64,000 nucleotides of DNA, taken from Bursaphelenchus xylophilus (Eukaryota; Nematoda; Chromadorea; Rhabditida; Aphelenchoididae). Every line of letters begins with the position of its first letter. Position 1 is the stretch's first letter. The DNA lies in contig CAJFCV020000001.1 of the NCBI GenBank assembly GCA_904066235.2, positions 10,163,291-10,227,290 on the forward strand, given 5' to 3'. A program made the position numbers and the translations under genes. A model generated the notes under the pieces. It did no database searches and was not told the origin of the DNA. It saw only the letters and a list, made by a program, of their open reading frames with translations. Positions 11,801 to 24,205 of this stretch are shown here, one piece after another.

Positions 11801-14800
11801 TACGATCTTTAGGTATAATATAAAAATTATAAAAATCACCTGCTTAGACTACAAAGAAATAGAAAATGCCTTGAATATGACAAAATTGAAGCACAGTGAT
11901 ACTCTTCTCTCCTTGTCCGTCTTCTCACCAAAGGAATTTCAAAAATTTGTTTTTTAACTCTATTTTTACTGTATTACAACACTACTGCTTATCAATAGCT
12001 ATTATACTTTAAAGACAAACATTTACTCACCATAAAAAATATTATACTATAACTATTCCTTCCCCCTATTTACTATCCTCAATTTTTTATAATAAGAATT
12101 ACATTCCCGGCTCTAAAATCGGTTTAGTTTTGTAAAAAGTAGTCATGTGTTTGTTTCTTTTGTAGGTGAACTTTACAATACTTTGAAGGAGCCAAAGGGC
12201 GTGACAACGCAACTCGTCGGCGATTCAACTCCATCAACGTGAAAGTCGAAAAAAAACGCAAGGGATTTTTAATTCGAGGTCTGGAAACCGGCTCTTGTGC
12301 CATCGTTGACGCGAGCAAGAACATGTATTATATCATCGCTTACACGCGACTGCAGCTCGGATTCATAATGGGGATTCACCGAACGAACGAGGCGCCAACG
12401 CAAGCGGGGGATTCATGAAGGGTACGGTAGACAGAAATACGGCTCAAACAGTATGATAATACAGGGTAAATATACGTAGTTAAAATAGGCTATGGCTATC
12501 AACTTGAGAACTCATTTTTCGCTGGTTTTGGCGAAATCTACGCGGCGTCACTTCCCTTTCAAAAATTTATAACAAAAATTACCTCAGGCAAATGAAGGAT
12601 GCCTCAACGATGCCATCTCATCAACAATGAATGAAACGCCGATTTCGTTAACAAAATCTCTGTTATTGATAAAAGCGGGTATTTTAAAAAATCAATGGGA
12701 CTCCGCCCACAAATTGAGAGATATTGCACAATCACCACGCCTTATAAATATGAAGGTACGAGAATGTGATTTTCATGGGGATACAATGGAATGTGCATTA
12801 TTCTGAGAAAAGATGGGCAAGTTGAATATGACAATGAAAATCCGTGAAATTTTGGGGTTTTTGGCAACTTATTGGTGAGAGAGGTAACTATTTACAGTAC
12901 TTAATAATAAATACAAGACTAAGTGATAATTTAACCGATTTGTACACTGCAGTAAACATTTTTCTGTATTAATGCAAAAGTTCTGAGCTCTTTCTTTCTA
13001 TTGATTTTTGATGACCAAACAAATGACGTCACTTCTCACGTTAAGCGTATCTGCTTCATTTCCACGTCGTCTGATTTTTCTATTCTTTATCAATCGCCAA
13101 TTGCAGCATTCCAATTTGGTCAGAGCCCAAGAGATCGCTGCAAATCCCCCTCTGCAAACCCCATTCTCTCCTCCTCAATTCCCTCCGGCGATAAATCGTC
13201 GACGAGCTCGGGAGCCCTCACCACAAGTCGACGTCCACAAAACAAATGGCTGAGCAAAACTTCCGGTTCCTAACTTCCTCTTGACTCGATATTTGGGATT
13301 ATCACTCGATCCTCATTCTCTCCCCCCTCCCGCTGGAAACCAACGACAGAAACTGCATTCTCATGGCAGATGAAGCGGGTGGGGAATCCTGTCAGCGAAA
13401 TCGAGGAGGGCAAAGAAGCCTCAGGTGCTACAGATCGAGCTAAAGGGAGAGTTGAGATTCAGAGTCATCAAAGACAGCCGAAAAGATTACAAAATGCCTC
13501 AAAAGGACTACTTTGAAACGCATTGTAAAAAATTTTTTATGAAAGTGGTGCCTCATGTGCTATTTTTCTGATTTTGATTAAATTTATTCCTAATTTTCAT
13601 ACCCTCCGTCTCAAAATTAAGTTGTGTATGATCATCAATGGTTGACTATGATTCTGAGCTATCAAAACCTTCAATTCCCTAATCCCCGGGAATTCCCCCG
13701 CCCTCAGAGCTCTCCAGATTTCCCTGTCTTTTTCCCCCGAGGCTCGCTTTCAACCTCCGGGATCGAGATTGCGTCGCTGCCATCCCTCCCAACTCTCCTC
13801 CATCGTCAATCATCCAACGACGTTGTAGCCACGCATCATTGCGTTTCAGCCGATCCCGACTTTCGAGCGTTGCTGAAAGGAAAGTGAAGCCATTTTTTGG
13901 GCGATGGCGTAAGGGGAAATTTATGGCATTGGAACGATCCGCAAAAAACGTATTGTTATTAATGGAAATGCGGGGATTACAAAGCGCGCGCACGTCGAAA
14001 TGGGATCTCAACGCGCTGAATGGGGGATCGGAACTTGGCGATTCTTCAAGATCAACTTGTTCTCGAGAAGAAAGGAATCAAAGCCTACGTGGAAACGCAA
14101 TTTATAGTCGATTAATGCAGCCAAGGCCTTCCAAAAAATCCTGATTCGATGAATTAAAGATTCTCGAGCTCATTGTCAAGAGTCCCTTTGTCTTTTCAGA
14201 TCGGAAATATCAAAAAACAATGAAAACCTGATAAAGGAAAAATTCGGATCTTCCTGTCATGGATAACACAACATTCGTCATTTTTTCGGAGTCTAGCCAA
14301 CTTTGTCTCCAATTTTGAATGTGTTTCTACTTTGTGACCTTTACAGCAGCCCTGTGGCATTTCTCAACTTTCCTTGTCCTTGATGTTGCCATCTATCATC
14401 AAAAAACTTTTTATCACCATAGCCCATCAAGTTCCCGATTTCTTCCTAAGAATACCCCCAAAAGAACATCTAGGGTGTCGGAGATGGCCGTGAACTTGAC
14501 AAGCACTCTTAAATCTACCCTTGACCACCCTCGGCGCTTCTTTCCGTCGCCCCAAAAAAGCGGCTTTGCCGACGGGGGTGGCGACGTTTTTACGGCCGGC
14601 CCACAACACTTTCCTTTCAGTCTCGTTGTTCTCCCCGTCGCAAATTTCACCCCGAAGAAGAAAGCCGAGGAAATCGCTGGGGGTTTTCACTTTGACGGGG
14701 CGAACGGTTGCACTCTTATTGCAGCTCCTCTCAACGACGTCGAAAACGAAACGCGATTCCCAAGACGAGAAAAAGGCTATGTCTGGAGAGAAGGGTGAAG

Positions 14801-17800
14801 GTTATCACGCGCGAATTTGCGATATCTCCCGGTGACGGAGGTAGACGGGAGTGGAACAGCAAAGTCTGAGGTTTCAAATGAGGCGCATATTGTCTTAGAC
14901 ATCAATGTGACAAAGCAGAAACTGAGAACAAAAAATTAAAAAATCAGTTCGATCATACAGTTAGTTTCTTGAAATTTCAAGCTTTAAAAAGGGATTCGGA
15001 AATGAAAGCGAAACGGAAACAGCGAGGTGTTTTGATTATGCAAATACCAAACGGAAGTTTGGTGATCAGACTCTGGATTAGTGGGCAGGAACACAACTGT
15101 TTTACAATTTTTTTGATCAATTCAGATGGCAGGTAAATATGAATATCACAAACTTTTGTAGCTAGTATGGCCAGATTTGCCAAGTATTTTAGGCTGAAAT
15201 TGAAGCTGGGTGCATCTTTTTAAGCCGTGGTAATCATGCGAGACTTTGGACGGATTACTAGTAAATTCTTTACCAAAAGTTTTTGATAAGATTAGCTGGC
15301 AAGGTAAATATAAGAATCATGGATGCTCAGGGTTGTTGTGTCGTACTTTGCAAACATTTTTAAACCACATTACGGCCAAATATTCTGTTTTTTAGCTATA
15401 GCTATATTTATCAAGTTTTGAACGCTTATATAACTAGTACCTAGGCATTTTTTTGTTGATCTAAGCTGACATGGTGAAGATATATAGAATAATGAGTTTT
15501 GTTTCCGTATTTTAAAAAAATTGCCTAAAAAATCCATCCCCAATAGCTTGAGTCACGATCAATCCCGTTCCCTCCTCGCCCCCTTTTCAAGCCCTCCAGA
15601 TGCCGTGAACGCCGTGAGGGCCCCGTGGATTTGATCCTTTGAATTTTGAGGGAAATGGATTGGTTTAAGAAAAAAGTGGTGGTACCCGCCACCGCCATTG
15701 CCCCGCCGGCCTTTTCCTTCGCCCCTGCCTCTAAGGGTCAGCGGCGCCGAGAAGAACATGGGGGATACCCTTTTCGGCTCGTTTTTTGAGTTGTAAAATC
15801 TTTGCAAAAAACGAGTGACCACTGGCCATTCACGGAATGGTCTTTCGGAATTTCTACAAAAGACTGTCTTAGGTTTTCGGACCCACAAACGAGAGGAAAA
15901 TGAGACGGTTAAAGACCAGAAAATGGGGGCATAATTGCAAGCAAATATTCATAGCTTATGGGTATGGATTGAAAGGTTAATGGAGAGAATTGAGAGTTAA
16001 TGGCGACCCTCATGAATATGCTATATTATACTTAATGAGCTTGTCTACAGGTATTGCTTTGTTTTGGGGTAAAAATAATCAAAAATATTTTAATATTCAA
16101 ATTCGAAAAATCGGGCAAATTTTTAAATTCAGCCAAAAATTAATTTTTTTTTGTGATCAGTGTAAAATACGAAATACGACGTTACTTATTCGGTTCATTA
16201 AGCTTGTCGTCACACTGGAAGGTCATAAAAAACGAGAAAGAAAACCGATTTTTTTTTCAAGTCTTCGCAAAACGTGATCTTCAAGGTAAATCCCCTGAAG
16301 GCATGCCGGAAGGGACGTCGAAAAAAACCTGTAGAGACATCAACGAGTTTGCAGGTTAAAATTTAATTGTATAAAACCATATAAAATTCTTTACAAAAGG
16401 AGATAAAAAATCTTTTTGAACAAAGTTGATGCCTAGTATAATATACGACAAAATTTTGTTTCTAATAAAAGAGTATATAAGGAGGACCCAAGGAATTTGT
16501 AGAATGTGTCCAATTCGCTTTTTTCTTTTTCAATTTGCGCCCGCAGCACGGAGCGGTACAGAATTTTAGGGGGTTCTTTTTGGCCATTCGGGAGAAGTGA
16601 TGGGCCAAAAAAAAGATTCCGAATTTCGAAGAAATTTATATAAAGAAAGGAGAGTTGAAAGTGAAAATTAGGCAAACAAAACGTTTCTTACTGACAGGAA
16701 AACTTTTGTGTATTTTATTAAAAAAGTTTTAACTTCATTGTTCAAAAATTGTTATAATTTTCCTCTAAAAGTTTTAAAAAATAATTTGAATTGGTTTCTA
16801 AACCCCTAGGCGATGATCAGAAAAAGAGTGTCTGTCCTTTGACTCGCATCGAATCATAGTCTGTTATTCTTTTTGTGGCTTATGTAAGCCGGCTGAGTCA
16901 TGGTTTTAATTGTACGTTTGACGTAATTCATGCTCTTGATTTGATACTTTTCTTGATTGCTTTGGAAAGGGTTGAAAATGAACAGAGAAAGTGCGAATAC
17001 TTGGGGGAAAAGAAACCTAAAAGTTTATACTGCTTAGATCGTCAAAAAAGAAGCCAAAAATATTACAGTAACCCAAGCTAAAAAATTTTAAAATTTCAAT
17101 TTTAAATTTTTTTTTTAATAATGAAAACAAATTTTGTTTCAATTTTTAAACCTAAAATTTGAAAGTTGCCTTTCCCAACTTCTCCAACTTTTCTTCTTTT
17201 TTAATTTTTTTCGCTTTCGTCTTCAGAACAAGGTTTCCAATGCCGGCGGCATTTTTGAAATTTAATGTTTTTTTTCTCAGACTGGAAATCCGTCGGCGGA
17301 AGATGAGCAAAAAAAGGAAATCGAGAAATGAAAAAAACGAAGACGAGACGGCGATTACATAATCAATTTTCGTATTTGACGACATCCATTATATTATAAT
17401 CGACTTGAAAAAAACGGAAGGCATAAAAAAAGTGAGTTGTCGGTTTTTGATCAAGATCGAAAGATGATTGCAGTTTGGGATAGGGAATTATACAAGAGTT
17501 ATGCGTTCCCTTTAATTTAATTTTAAGACAGGCTTAGGGCTGGTAAATGCATATAAATAAAAATATAAAGACTGAGTTTATAATGAAAAGTATGGATATT
17601 TTACGGTAACTCAATGGAAAAATTGATGTTTATACTATGATTTTTTTAAGTCACTCTCGAAAATTCCAAACAGCGTTATGCAGAATCCATCAAAATTTTT
17701 GACGTCAAAGCTCAAAATCTCAAAAAAATTTTCTCTAGTTAAACTTTTTTTCTTCTCCCTGGAAACGCAACTTTTGACCTAAAAATCCAAGTTTCTCCTC

Positions 17801-20800
17801 GGGAAATATCCTCATTTTTTGAAGGAAACATCGAGATTTAAGGGTTCAATTTTTTTAAATCTCAAATCTTTGGAAGCACATCTCCGAGTCAGCATGAATA
17901 TAGGGCGAAAAATTATCTACGAGCAACTGCAATTCTGTTTCAAACCTCAAAAAATTTCCTTCGAAACTCTTTATTATCCCTTATCACTTCCCCCAAAATC
18001 GTAAAAAAGTTCACTTTTAGTCGTAAATTTGGGGAAAGCAGTAAATGTTTGATCTCAATAAAACTTTATCAGACCAAATTTCACTTTTACCTCCATTTTT
18101 GTTCAGAAATATTCATAAAAAATATAAAAAATTTTGTTGATTTTGCACTGTGTAGAGGCCAAAATATTTTTTTTGCACTGTGCAAAAAAATTTTCAAAAT
18201 TTGTTTTCCGAATCCAACCAAATTTTTGATCTTAGGATTAAAAATATTTTTTCTATTTTTACCCAGCCCAAAAACAAAGCAAATACATTCCCAGTGCATG
18301 TACATTGTGAATACAACAAGTCTCTGCTCTTGTTGAGTTCTCCATTTCCCGAACGCGGAAGTTCAAAAACAGCGAATTCGGCGGGCTTTGGGTGAGTCAT
18401 TCTACAATTCCCTCAATCCAATTGGAGGGTTACTCATGTCAGGCTGAACCTTGATATGTTCAGTTTTTACAATAACTACATAGTAAATATGGGGGAATAA
18501 CATGCGTCATCGGGCTGAGAGTTGACTTGTGGTCTTATTTTGGGACTTTCGAAACTTTACATGTTCAAAACGTAGGTGTCGTCATGACCGAATTTTTCGT
18601 TTTTTATGTCATGATGACGGATTTTTTGAAATCCCGGAAGTCATCCTGGTTGAGAAATTTATCAAGGTTCGCTCTTTTGAGGATGTTGTTGTTGACATAT
18701 GCTTGTGAAATCCACATTCCCGATCCATTCCACCTTCTCCTTGACCCCTCCCCGAGATCCCGCCAAATTCTCGGAGCGGGCGAAAGTTGAGCCGAAAGCG
18801 GATATTGCCCCCCGGGATATCCGCACCTGAACATTCCTGATAACGAAAGCCGATCGCGAAATACCTGATTCGAAAGCGGCTATCCGCCGGCTTGTTTATC
18901 ACAAGTCAAGGTCGGGATATCAAAAAATGATACGAAGGAGGTGGATGAAATCGAAAAATATTGATGGATTACTGTAATTTATTAAATTTTGGGTCCCAAA
19001 TTTGCTAAAATGAGAAAAAAATCAAAATTTTCCTGAAAAGTTGTCATGATGACGCATTTTTTGAAAAAATAGAACAATAAAAAATTCAAATTTTCAAGTT
19101 TAGATCGCTTCAAAGATGGCAACTTTTTCAAAAATTAGAATTTTTTTGAGTGTTAAATTTCTGCGCCCTCCTCATTCCCCCAACTCTCTAACTCTTCCTC
19201 TGCCATCCTCCAAATCCCGCGGGATCCGCTTTTTTTGGAAGCGAAAACACAAAAAATGTAAAAAAAAGGGTAACCGGACGACCTCGACCCGCTGCCCGGC
19301 ACTGCCATTGACACTGACCTGGTTGCCCAATTTCCCCCACAATCGCCACAAAAAACCCGATTCCGAAGAGAGACCGGGTCTTGACGCGTGCCGCAATACT
19401 CGACAACAAATTAACCTCCGGGCTGGTACGGATCCGCGACGCCTCCCGGAACGGCGGCGAGCGCTCAGGTGACGGCTCTGGAATGTGCCGGAAGAAGAAA
19501 TCGAAGAGATTATGAGTAATCGGATGTGAAAGAATTGGAAACGGGAATGAAATGTCATGAGATATCAGGGAAGGAAGTGTAACAACGAAAGGCCAAAAAA
19601 TCCCAGAAATTTTTGAGATTTTTAGGTTGAAAATAAGCTTTTCGAAGCTGATGTACAACATTTACAATAGAAGCCAAATTTTCTCTCGCAAAGATTGCAA
19701 AAATATGGCCAAAAAACTTCATTTCTGGTTGACTTGTCATGTTGCGCCTATTTCGTTGTCAAAGCCCGTTGAAAATCTGCCGCTGCAAGTGCGAGCCAAG
19801 GTTTTTGAATGCTGGATTTATGGCCTAGGCGTAACGTGTGGGCCAAATTCCAGAGAAATCTGAGCGTCGCACATCTAGAACTTTCAATTTTCCTTATGAA
19901 GCAAAGTTTGCAAAGATTTGGCTACAGATATATTTTATCGTTATCCGCCTGCCTTAATTCCTTTTTGTTAGTGATACCGACATCATAAAGTAAATATTTG
20001 GCCTGTGTTCTACATATTTCACCAACATTTCCCTCTTCAGTTACAGCATTTTTATTTCAGATCCCCTCTGATCCAAGTACAATATCGCACGCGCCATTCC
20101 CCTTTGGCTGTTCAGCCAGACCTCTTCCAGAATGTTCCGGAGGTGTCTCTAAACTTGTCGTGTATTTCGCTTCCACCAGAGAACACCCTCTTCTTCTCCT
20201 TATCCCTTTATCTGCTGATCGCCCCGTTTCAAAACCTGCGAATTGCCGTGATCGCGGGCAGAATCGCGCGCTTCCCGATGCGGCTTAGTGCATGTATGTA
20301 GGTTAGGAGAACTCGAATCTTAATTCGATTATCACACATTCGACTGCGTTTCGTAACAGTGAAAATTCTCGGGGCGATTGAGTAATTCGGAGCCGGAACT
20401 CGCTAAAGCGCGCGAGAAAAGGAGGGCACATCTGACGGAAGCACACGTAATCACAAGCAAATTGGGAGGCTACGGTAGAAGGGGGGCTGAATTTTGGCAT
20501 CACATATCAACAGTAGGCTATGCTAAGTTTTAAGGGCTAAAAAAGTAATATTTTGGACTGTAAAGTTGAAAAACCGCTGAAATATATAGTGAAAATTCAA
20601 TGAAAATTCGATAATTTTGCAAATTTATAGTGCCGAAATTTTGGCATTCTCTTTCAATTGTGATGCTCAACGTCAGTGCAAAAAATCAAATTTTTGCATG
20701 GGAAATTCGCAAAGATACGATCAAAAGTTCACTGAGACTCATTTTAAGCACCCGTCTCCGAAAATCATTGAGTGTCTCGACTGTGTCAGGAAATCAAAAC

Positions 20801-21677
20801 CCAATATTTTTTGCAACTCGATAGAGGACGCTTAAACAGTATATCTGAAAAAAATTTGAAGAAAATATGAACTTGGCAACCTGAGAAATTCGACTTGAAG
20901 GAAAATAATTTTGAATTCGTAAAATTTTCAAAAATTTTCTTATTGAATTTCTCAACGTATTCCCAAAGTTGTCTGAATTAACAAGAAATGTCATAAAAAA
21001 CAGTCCAGTTAACTTGCCAGACCCTCAAGAGTTCAAAATTTTCCAAAAATCCCAGAAAACCCCTCAAAACGCAGATCAACCCGTTAACCCCAACTTCAAA
21101 TCCCCCCTTCAACGCCGGCGCAACAAAATTAGATGTAAAAGTGAAATCGGTTCCCGAAATTCCCTTTCATCCGAGAAAACGCATCAGGAATTGAGAAAAA
21201 CAATCGGATTGCGCGAAGAAAAGGTGGTGACCCAAATCCCGCAAGCGAAATTCATCACGGAGAAGATCCCCCCTCAGGGCGCAAGGGAATGGAAATTTGA
21301 ACGCATCGAGTCATGCAATCGCTGCAGAAATTGCATCCCGGAAGTGGTGGGGAGTGTAGACTAAAGGGATGAGGATGGACTGAAAATTGAAAAAGCAAAA
21401 AATGTCGTCAAAACTGGAAGGGTAAACTACAGTAAGAAAACAAATGGGATTTATGGTAAACGTCTTTTTATAGTTGATTTTTGTGATAGGAAAATAAATT
21501 TCGAGATTTTTTTTTATTTTTTTCAGATTGGAGGCTTTCTGAAAAAAAATTTAAGATTTAAAAAAAATGACGTCATTTCAGAAGTAGTGAATAGATTTTT
21601 ATGAAATCAAAGGCTTTGGGCTTACAGTTCAAAGCAGTTGTCAAAAATAAATCCTTCCAAGAATCTAAAAAATCTAA
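8842..21677. other. About 12.8 kb without a supportable gene
   Basis: The plus and minus frames here are short, unspliced and in low-information sequence. The region is AT-rich with GC-richer islands of roughly 200-400 bp, for example near 10,000-10,130, 13,670-14,110, 14,500-14,830, 15,560-15,800, 18,690-18,900, 19,150-19,480, 20,080-20,300 and 21,100-21,360. Because it lies upstream of the start of the glycine-rich gene, it could be cis-regulatory DNA. That is inference. No rRNA, canonical tRNA or CRISPR was seen. Confidence 0.4.
9975..9989. promoter_or_regulatory. 15-bp palindrome of two E-box-like CACCTG half-sites
   Basis: ACCTGATAATCAGGT is a perfect palindrome with one central base, flanked by GC on the left to give CACCTG (an E-box of the type bound by Snail, ZEB and bHLH factors). 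A similar sequence, TCCGCACCTGA followed by CCTGATAA, occurs at about 18,821-18,842. Function is unproven. Confidence 0.3.
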
Positions 21678-22247
21678 CAAGGAAAGTACTTCTATGGGGT
21701 GTGGAATTACCGGTCGAGATATATATCAAAAAATTCGCAAAAATTTTCTGATTCAGAATATATATAAATTAGCTGCCTAATTTTGGTCTAATGACATGTT
21801 TTTGTCCTCAGAAGTTTTCTCGCGACACCATGCAAGTGTCTTTTTGACCGTGTTTTTACCAATAAAAAAATTTTGTTTTGTGCTAAACTAAATTCTGAGG
21901 CCTTGACAAGCCTTAAAATATCAAATTGGATTACAACTACACCTTAAAAGTAGTTCCAATGTAAAAAATGGGTTCTAGTGTGGCAAAAAGAGTCGAACCC
22001 GTTCCCCTCGGATTTCCAATCTAGCGCTCTAACCACTCGGCCACACCGCTCTCTTCCGAAGGAAGAGACCGAGCGCGCTTTTGTTGCCGCAGATTTTTTC
22101 CCCGAGAAAAACATTTATTGAAAAAACTCGCTGATAGACCAAAATTAGGCAGCTAATTTTTATATATTCTGAATCAGAAAATTTTTGCGAATTTTTTGAT
22201 ATATATCTCGACCGGTAATTCCACACCCCATAGAAGTACTTTCCTTG
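21678..22247. mobile_element. 570-bp inverted-repeat MITE with TAA target duplication and tRNA-like core
   Basis: The terminal repeats begin CAAGGAAAGTACTTCTATGG and end in its reverse complement. They pair over more than 110 bp (21,678-21,790 against 22,136-22,247). TAA flanks both sides (21,675-21,677 and 22,248-22,250), as in PIF/Harbinger-type (TWA) insertions. The interior is related to the element at 29,283-30,214 (shared GCCTTGACAAGCC and AGTAGTTCCA blocks). It carries a tRNA-like sequence on the minus strand and no open reading frame. Confidence 0.82.
21978..22046 (-). tRNA. tRNA-Ser(GGA)-like pseudogene inside a MITE
   Basis: On the minus strand the 7-bp acceptor arms GTGTGGC and GCCACAC pair perfectly. 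An A-box (TGGCCGAGTGG) and a B-box (GGTTCGACTC) are present, and the loop TTGGAAA would give anticodon GGA. The anticodon stem has two mismatches, the T stem is largely unpaired and the long serine variable arm is missing. I read it as a tRNA-derived pol III promoter-like module, not a working tRNA. Confidence 0.55.
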
Positions 22248-24205
22248 TAAGATTTTTATTTTGCGAAATCTTGAACGAAAAGTATCAAAAACCCTCATTT
22301 TTCGTAAAATTTCGTTGCTTTTTAGGGACCTCAAAAATTTTGAAACTTATTTCAAAACCTATTTCTGGCCAGAAAATATAAATTTTGCAGTTTTTTTCGA
22401 ATTAAAACCTCTTCTTTCACCGTGAAATTTCGCTTTCAAAATCTAAAAATCTCGATTGTTTTTGTCGAATTTCCCTTTCTTTCGCCTTTATCCCAAATCC
22501 GGAGCGGCACACTTTCGGCGGATAATGACTGCTTTCACTTCTTCCGACTACCTACTTTCACCTTTGTTATCCCCCCAATCTTTTTTTTATCCCATGTTTT
22601 TACGCAATGCCCCGATCCGCGAGAATTACGGAATCAATGGGGATCGGGAGGGAGGAAAAAACACTCCAGAATCCGATCAGATTCATTGAAAAGTGAAAGG
22701 AAAGGGGTACTGTAGAAAATTCGAGAGGAAAATTTTGAGATTTGGAGGGTAATTAGATAGTTATTAGTGGTATTCTTACGGTATAAGGTATAAAACCAAA
22801 TTACAAAAAGACTACCTCTCCCGTATTTTACAATTTTTTTATTTCTGAATCCATTTTTGCCGGCTCAGTTTTCATTTCCTCCACTGTAAAAAAATAAAAG
22901 ACCAGTGCACTGTGCGAAAAAATTCCAAAATTTTTAATGCACAGTGCAGCAAAAACACATTTTGCTTCCCCGTATTTTACATTTTTTTATTTCTGAATTC
23001 ATTTTTCCCGGCTCAATTTTCATTTCCTCCACTGTGCAAAAAATAAAAGAATACTGCACAGTGCGAAAAAAATCCAAATTTTTTAACGCACAGAGCAGCA
23101 AAAAATTTTTGGAAACATCGTATTTTACAACCTCAAAATTTTCATTTACCAATTTTTTCGAAACCCTTGACATCCATCTGTTTGATCACTGAACTTTAAA
23201 ATGTAATTCCCCTGTCTGGATTTGAATTACTCATCCTTTTTCGTCGGGATTCGCAGACGTTTTTTTGTCGAAAGAAGGGCGGAGAAGGTACGAAAAACGT
23301 GCCGACAAAACGGAAAAAGGACGTCTGGACGGGCAATCCCGGTCACGTTGGTAAAAAATAAATCTTTTCAAATCGAAATCACCCTCTTTTACAACCCTTT
23401 TCAAGTCAATTTGCAAATTTTGTAGGCTAAAATTTTTGTTAAAAACTTATTTTTTATAAAAAAAACTTGATCGTCGAAGGCAAAAATTTTAAAACCCATC
23501 AAAAACATCTTCAAATCACAGTATTCGTTCCACTTTGTACCAGACATCCTCCTCAAAAATCTAAAAAATTTAGAATAATTCCTGGCCAAAGTTCCCATAA
23601 ATAAAAAAAATCGGAAAACACTGTGGAGAGGGTCAAACAAAGGGTTGGCGGGTACAAAAGTCGGTTTTTATGGACTTGGCGCCTGATTTTTTTGGACTTT
23701 GATTCAAATTACCAAAGAAATTTAAGAAAACCGTTAATTATTCAGGGCAAAAAACGGCTGGGATTCCAAAAAATAGTTCAAATTTCTCCCCTATTCGTGT
23801 TGAAAATTCACAAAAATATATTCCAAAATATCAGCCGAGGTATAAAATTTATTTTTCCACTGAATATTAACAATATATCTCTGAATATTTTAAGTAGAAC
23901 ATCAAAAGGCATGGGCCAAATGAGATAAAAAGAAATTGTGATAACAAAAAATTTTGCTGGAGGCACTGAAAGACGAAAAATAATATTAATGACCGATATG
24001 GCACGGGAATTTACAAAACAAAACTGGGAGAAAATAAAAGAATAAAATCAAAAGAAAATATTAATGGGAAAATGTCTAAAACAATATAAGAAATTCAAAA
24101 ACTTCAAAAACGACCCAATATTTAGCAATACTATTCCTGCTACCTTCCTAATTCAACACTCCTATCCCTGGAATACAAGTTATCATTTATCAAAACAACC
24201 TTATT
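22248..24205. other. Non-coding DNA downstream of the coiled-coil gene
   Basis: It contains the 149-bp tandem repeat and several GCACAGTGC-type palindromes. The remaining DNA is AT-rich with no splice-bounded exons. The 3' UTR and poly(A) region of the coiled-coil gene should lie just left of 24,206. Confidence 0.4.
22823..23119. repeat. Two tandem copies of a ~149-bp repeat containing GCACAGTGC palindromes
   Basis: Units start at 22,823 and 22,972 with GTATTTTACA. Each continues through TTTTTTTATTTCTGAATYCATTTTT, a CATTTCCTCCACTGT block and two GCACTGTGC / GCACAGTGC-type boxes. A third GTATTTTACA at 23,120 marks the end of unit two. Identity between units is high, with a few substitutions and short indels. 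Confidence 0.8.

Noticed and set aside
12124..12324. Minus-strand frame MAQEPVSRPRIKNPLRFF
   Set aside because: Protein-like for about 50 residues, but isolated, with no splice partner and no family recognised.
13624..14144. Overlapping open frames of about 90-110 codons on both strands
   Set aside because: They overlap in opposite directions in a GC-rich island, have no recognisable motif, and lack splice sites or start context. They are likely chance frames.
14319..14835. 159-codon plus-strand frame
   Set aside because: Composition is irregular, competing frames exist on the minus strand, and there is no domain or exon border. GC-rich non-coding DNA explains it.
19116..19661. Frames of 118-157 codons on both strands
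   Set aside because: Mutually overlapping and without protein signatures. Same GC-rich island effect.
21978..22046. A functional tRNA-Ser gene
   Set aside because: The acceptor stem is perfect but the anticodon and T stems are broken and the serine variable arm is absent. Kept only as a tRNA-like pseudogene.
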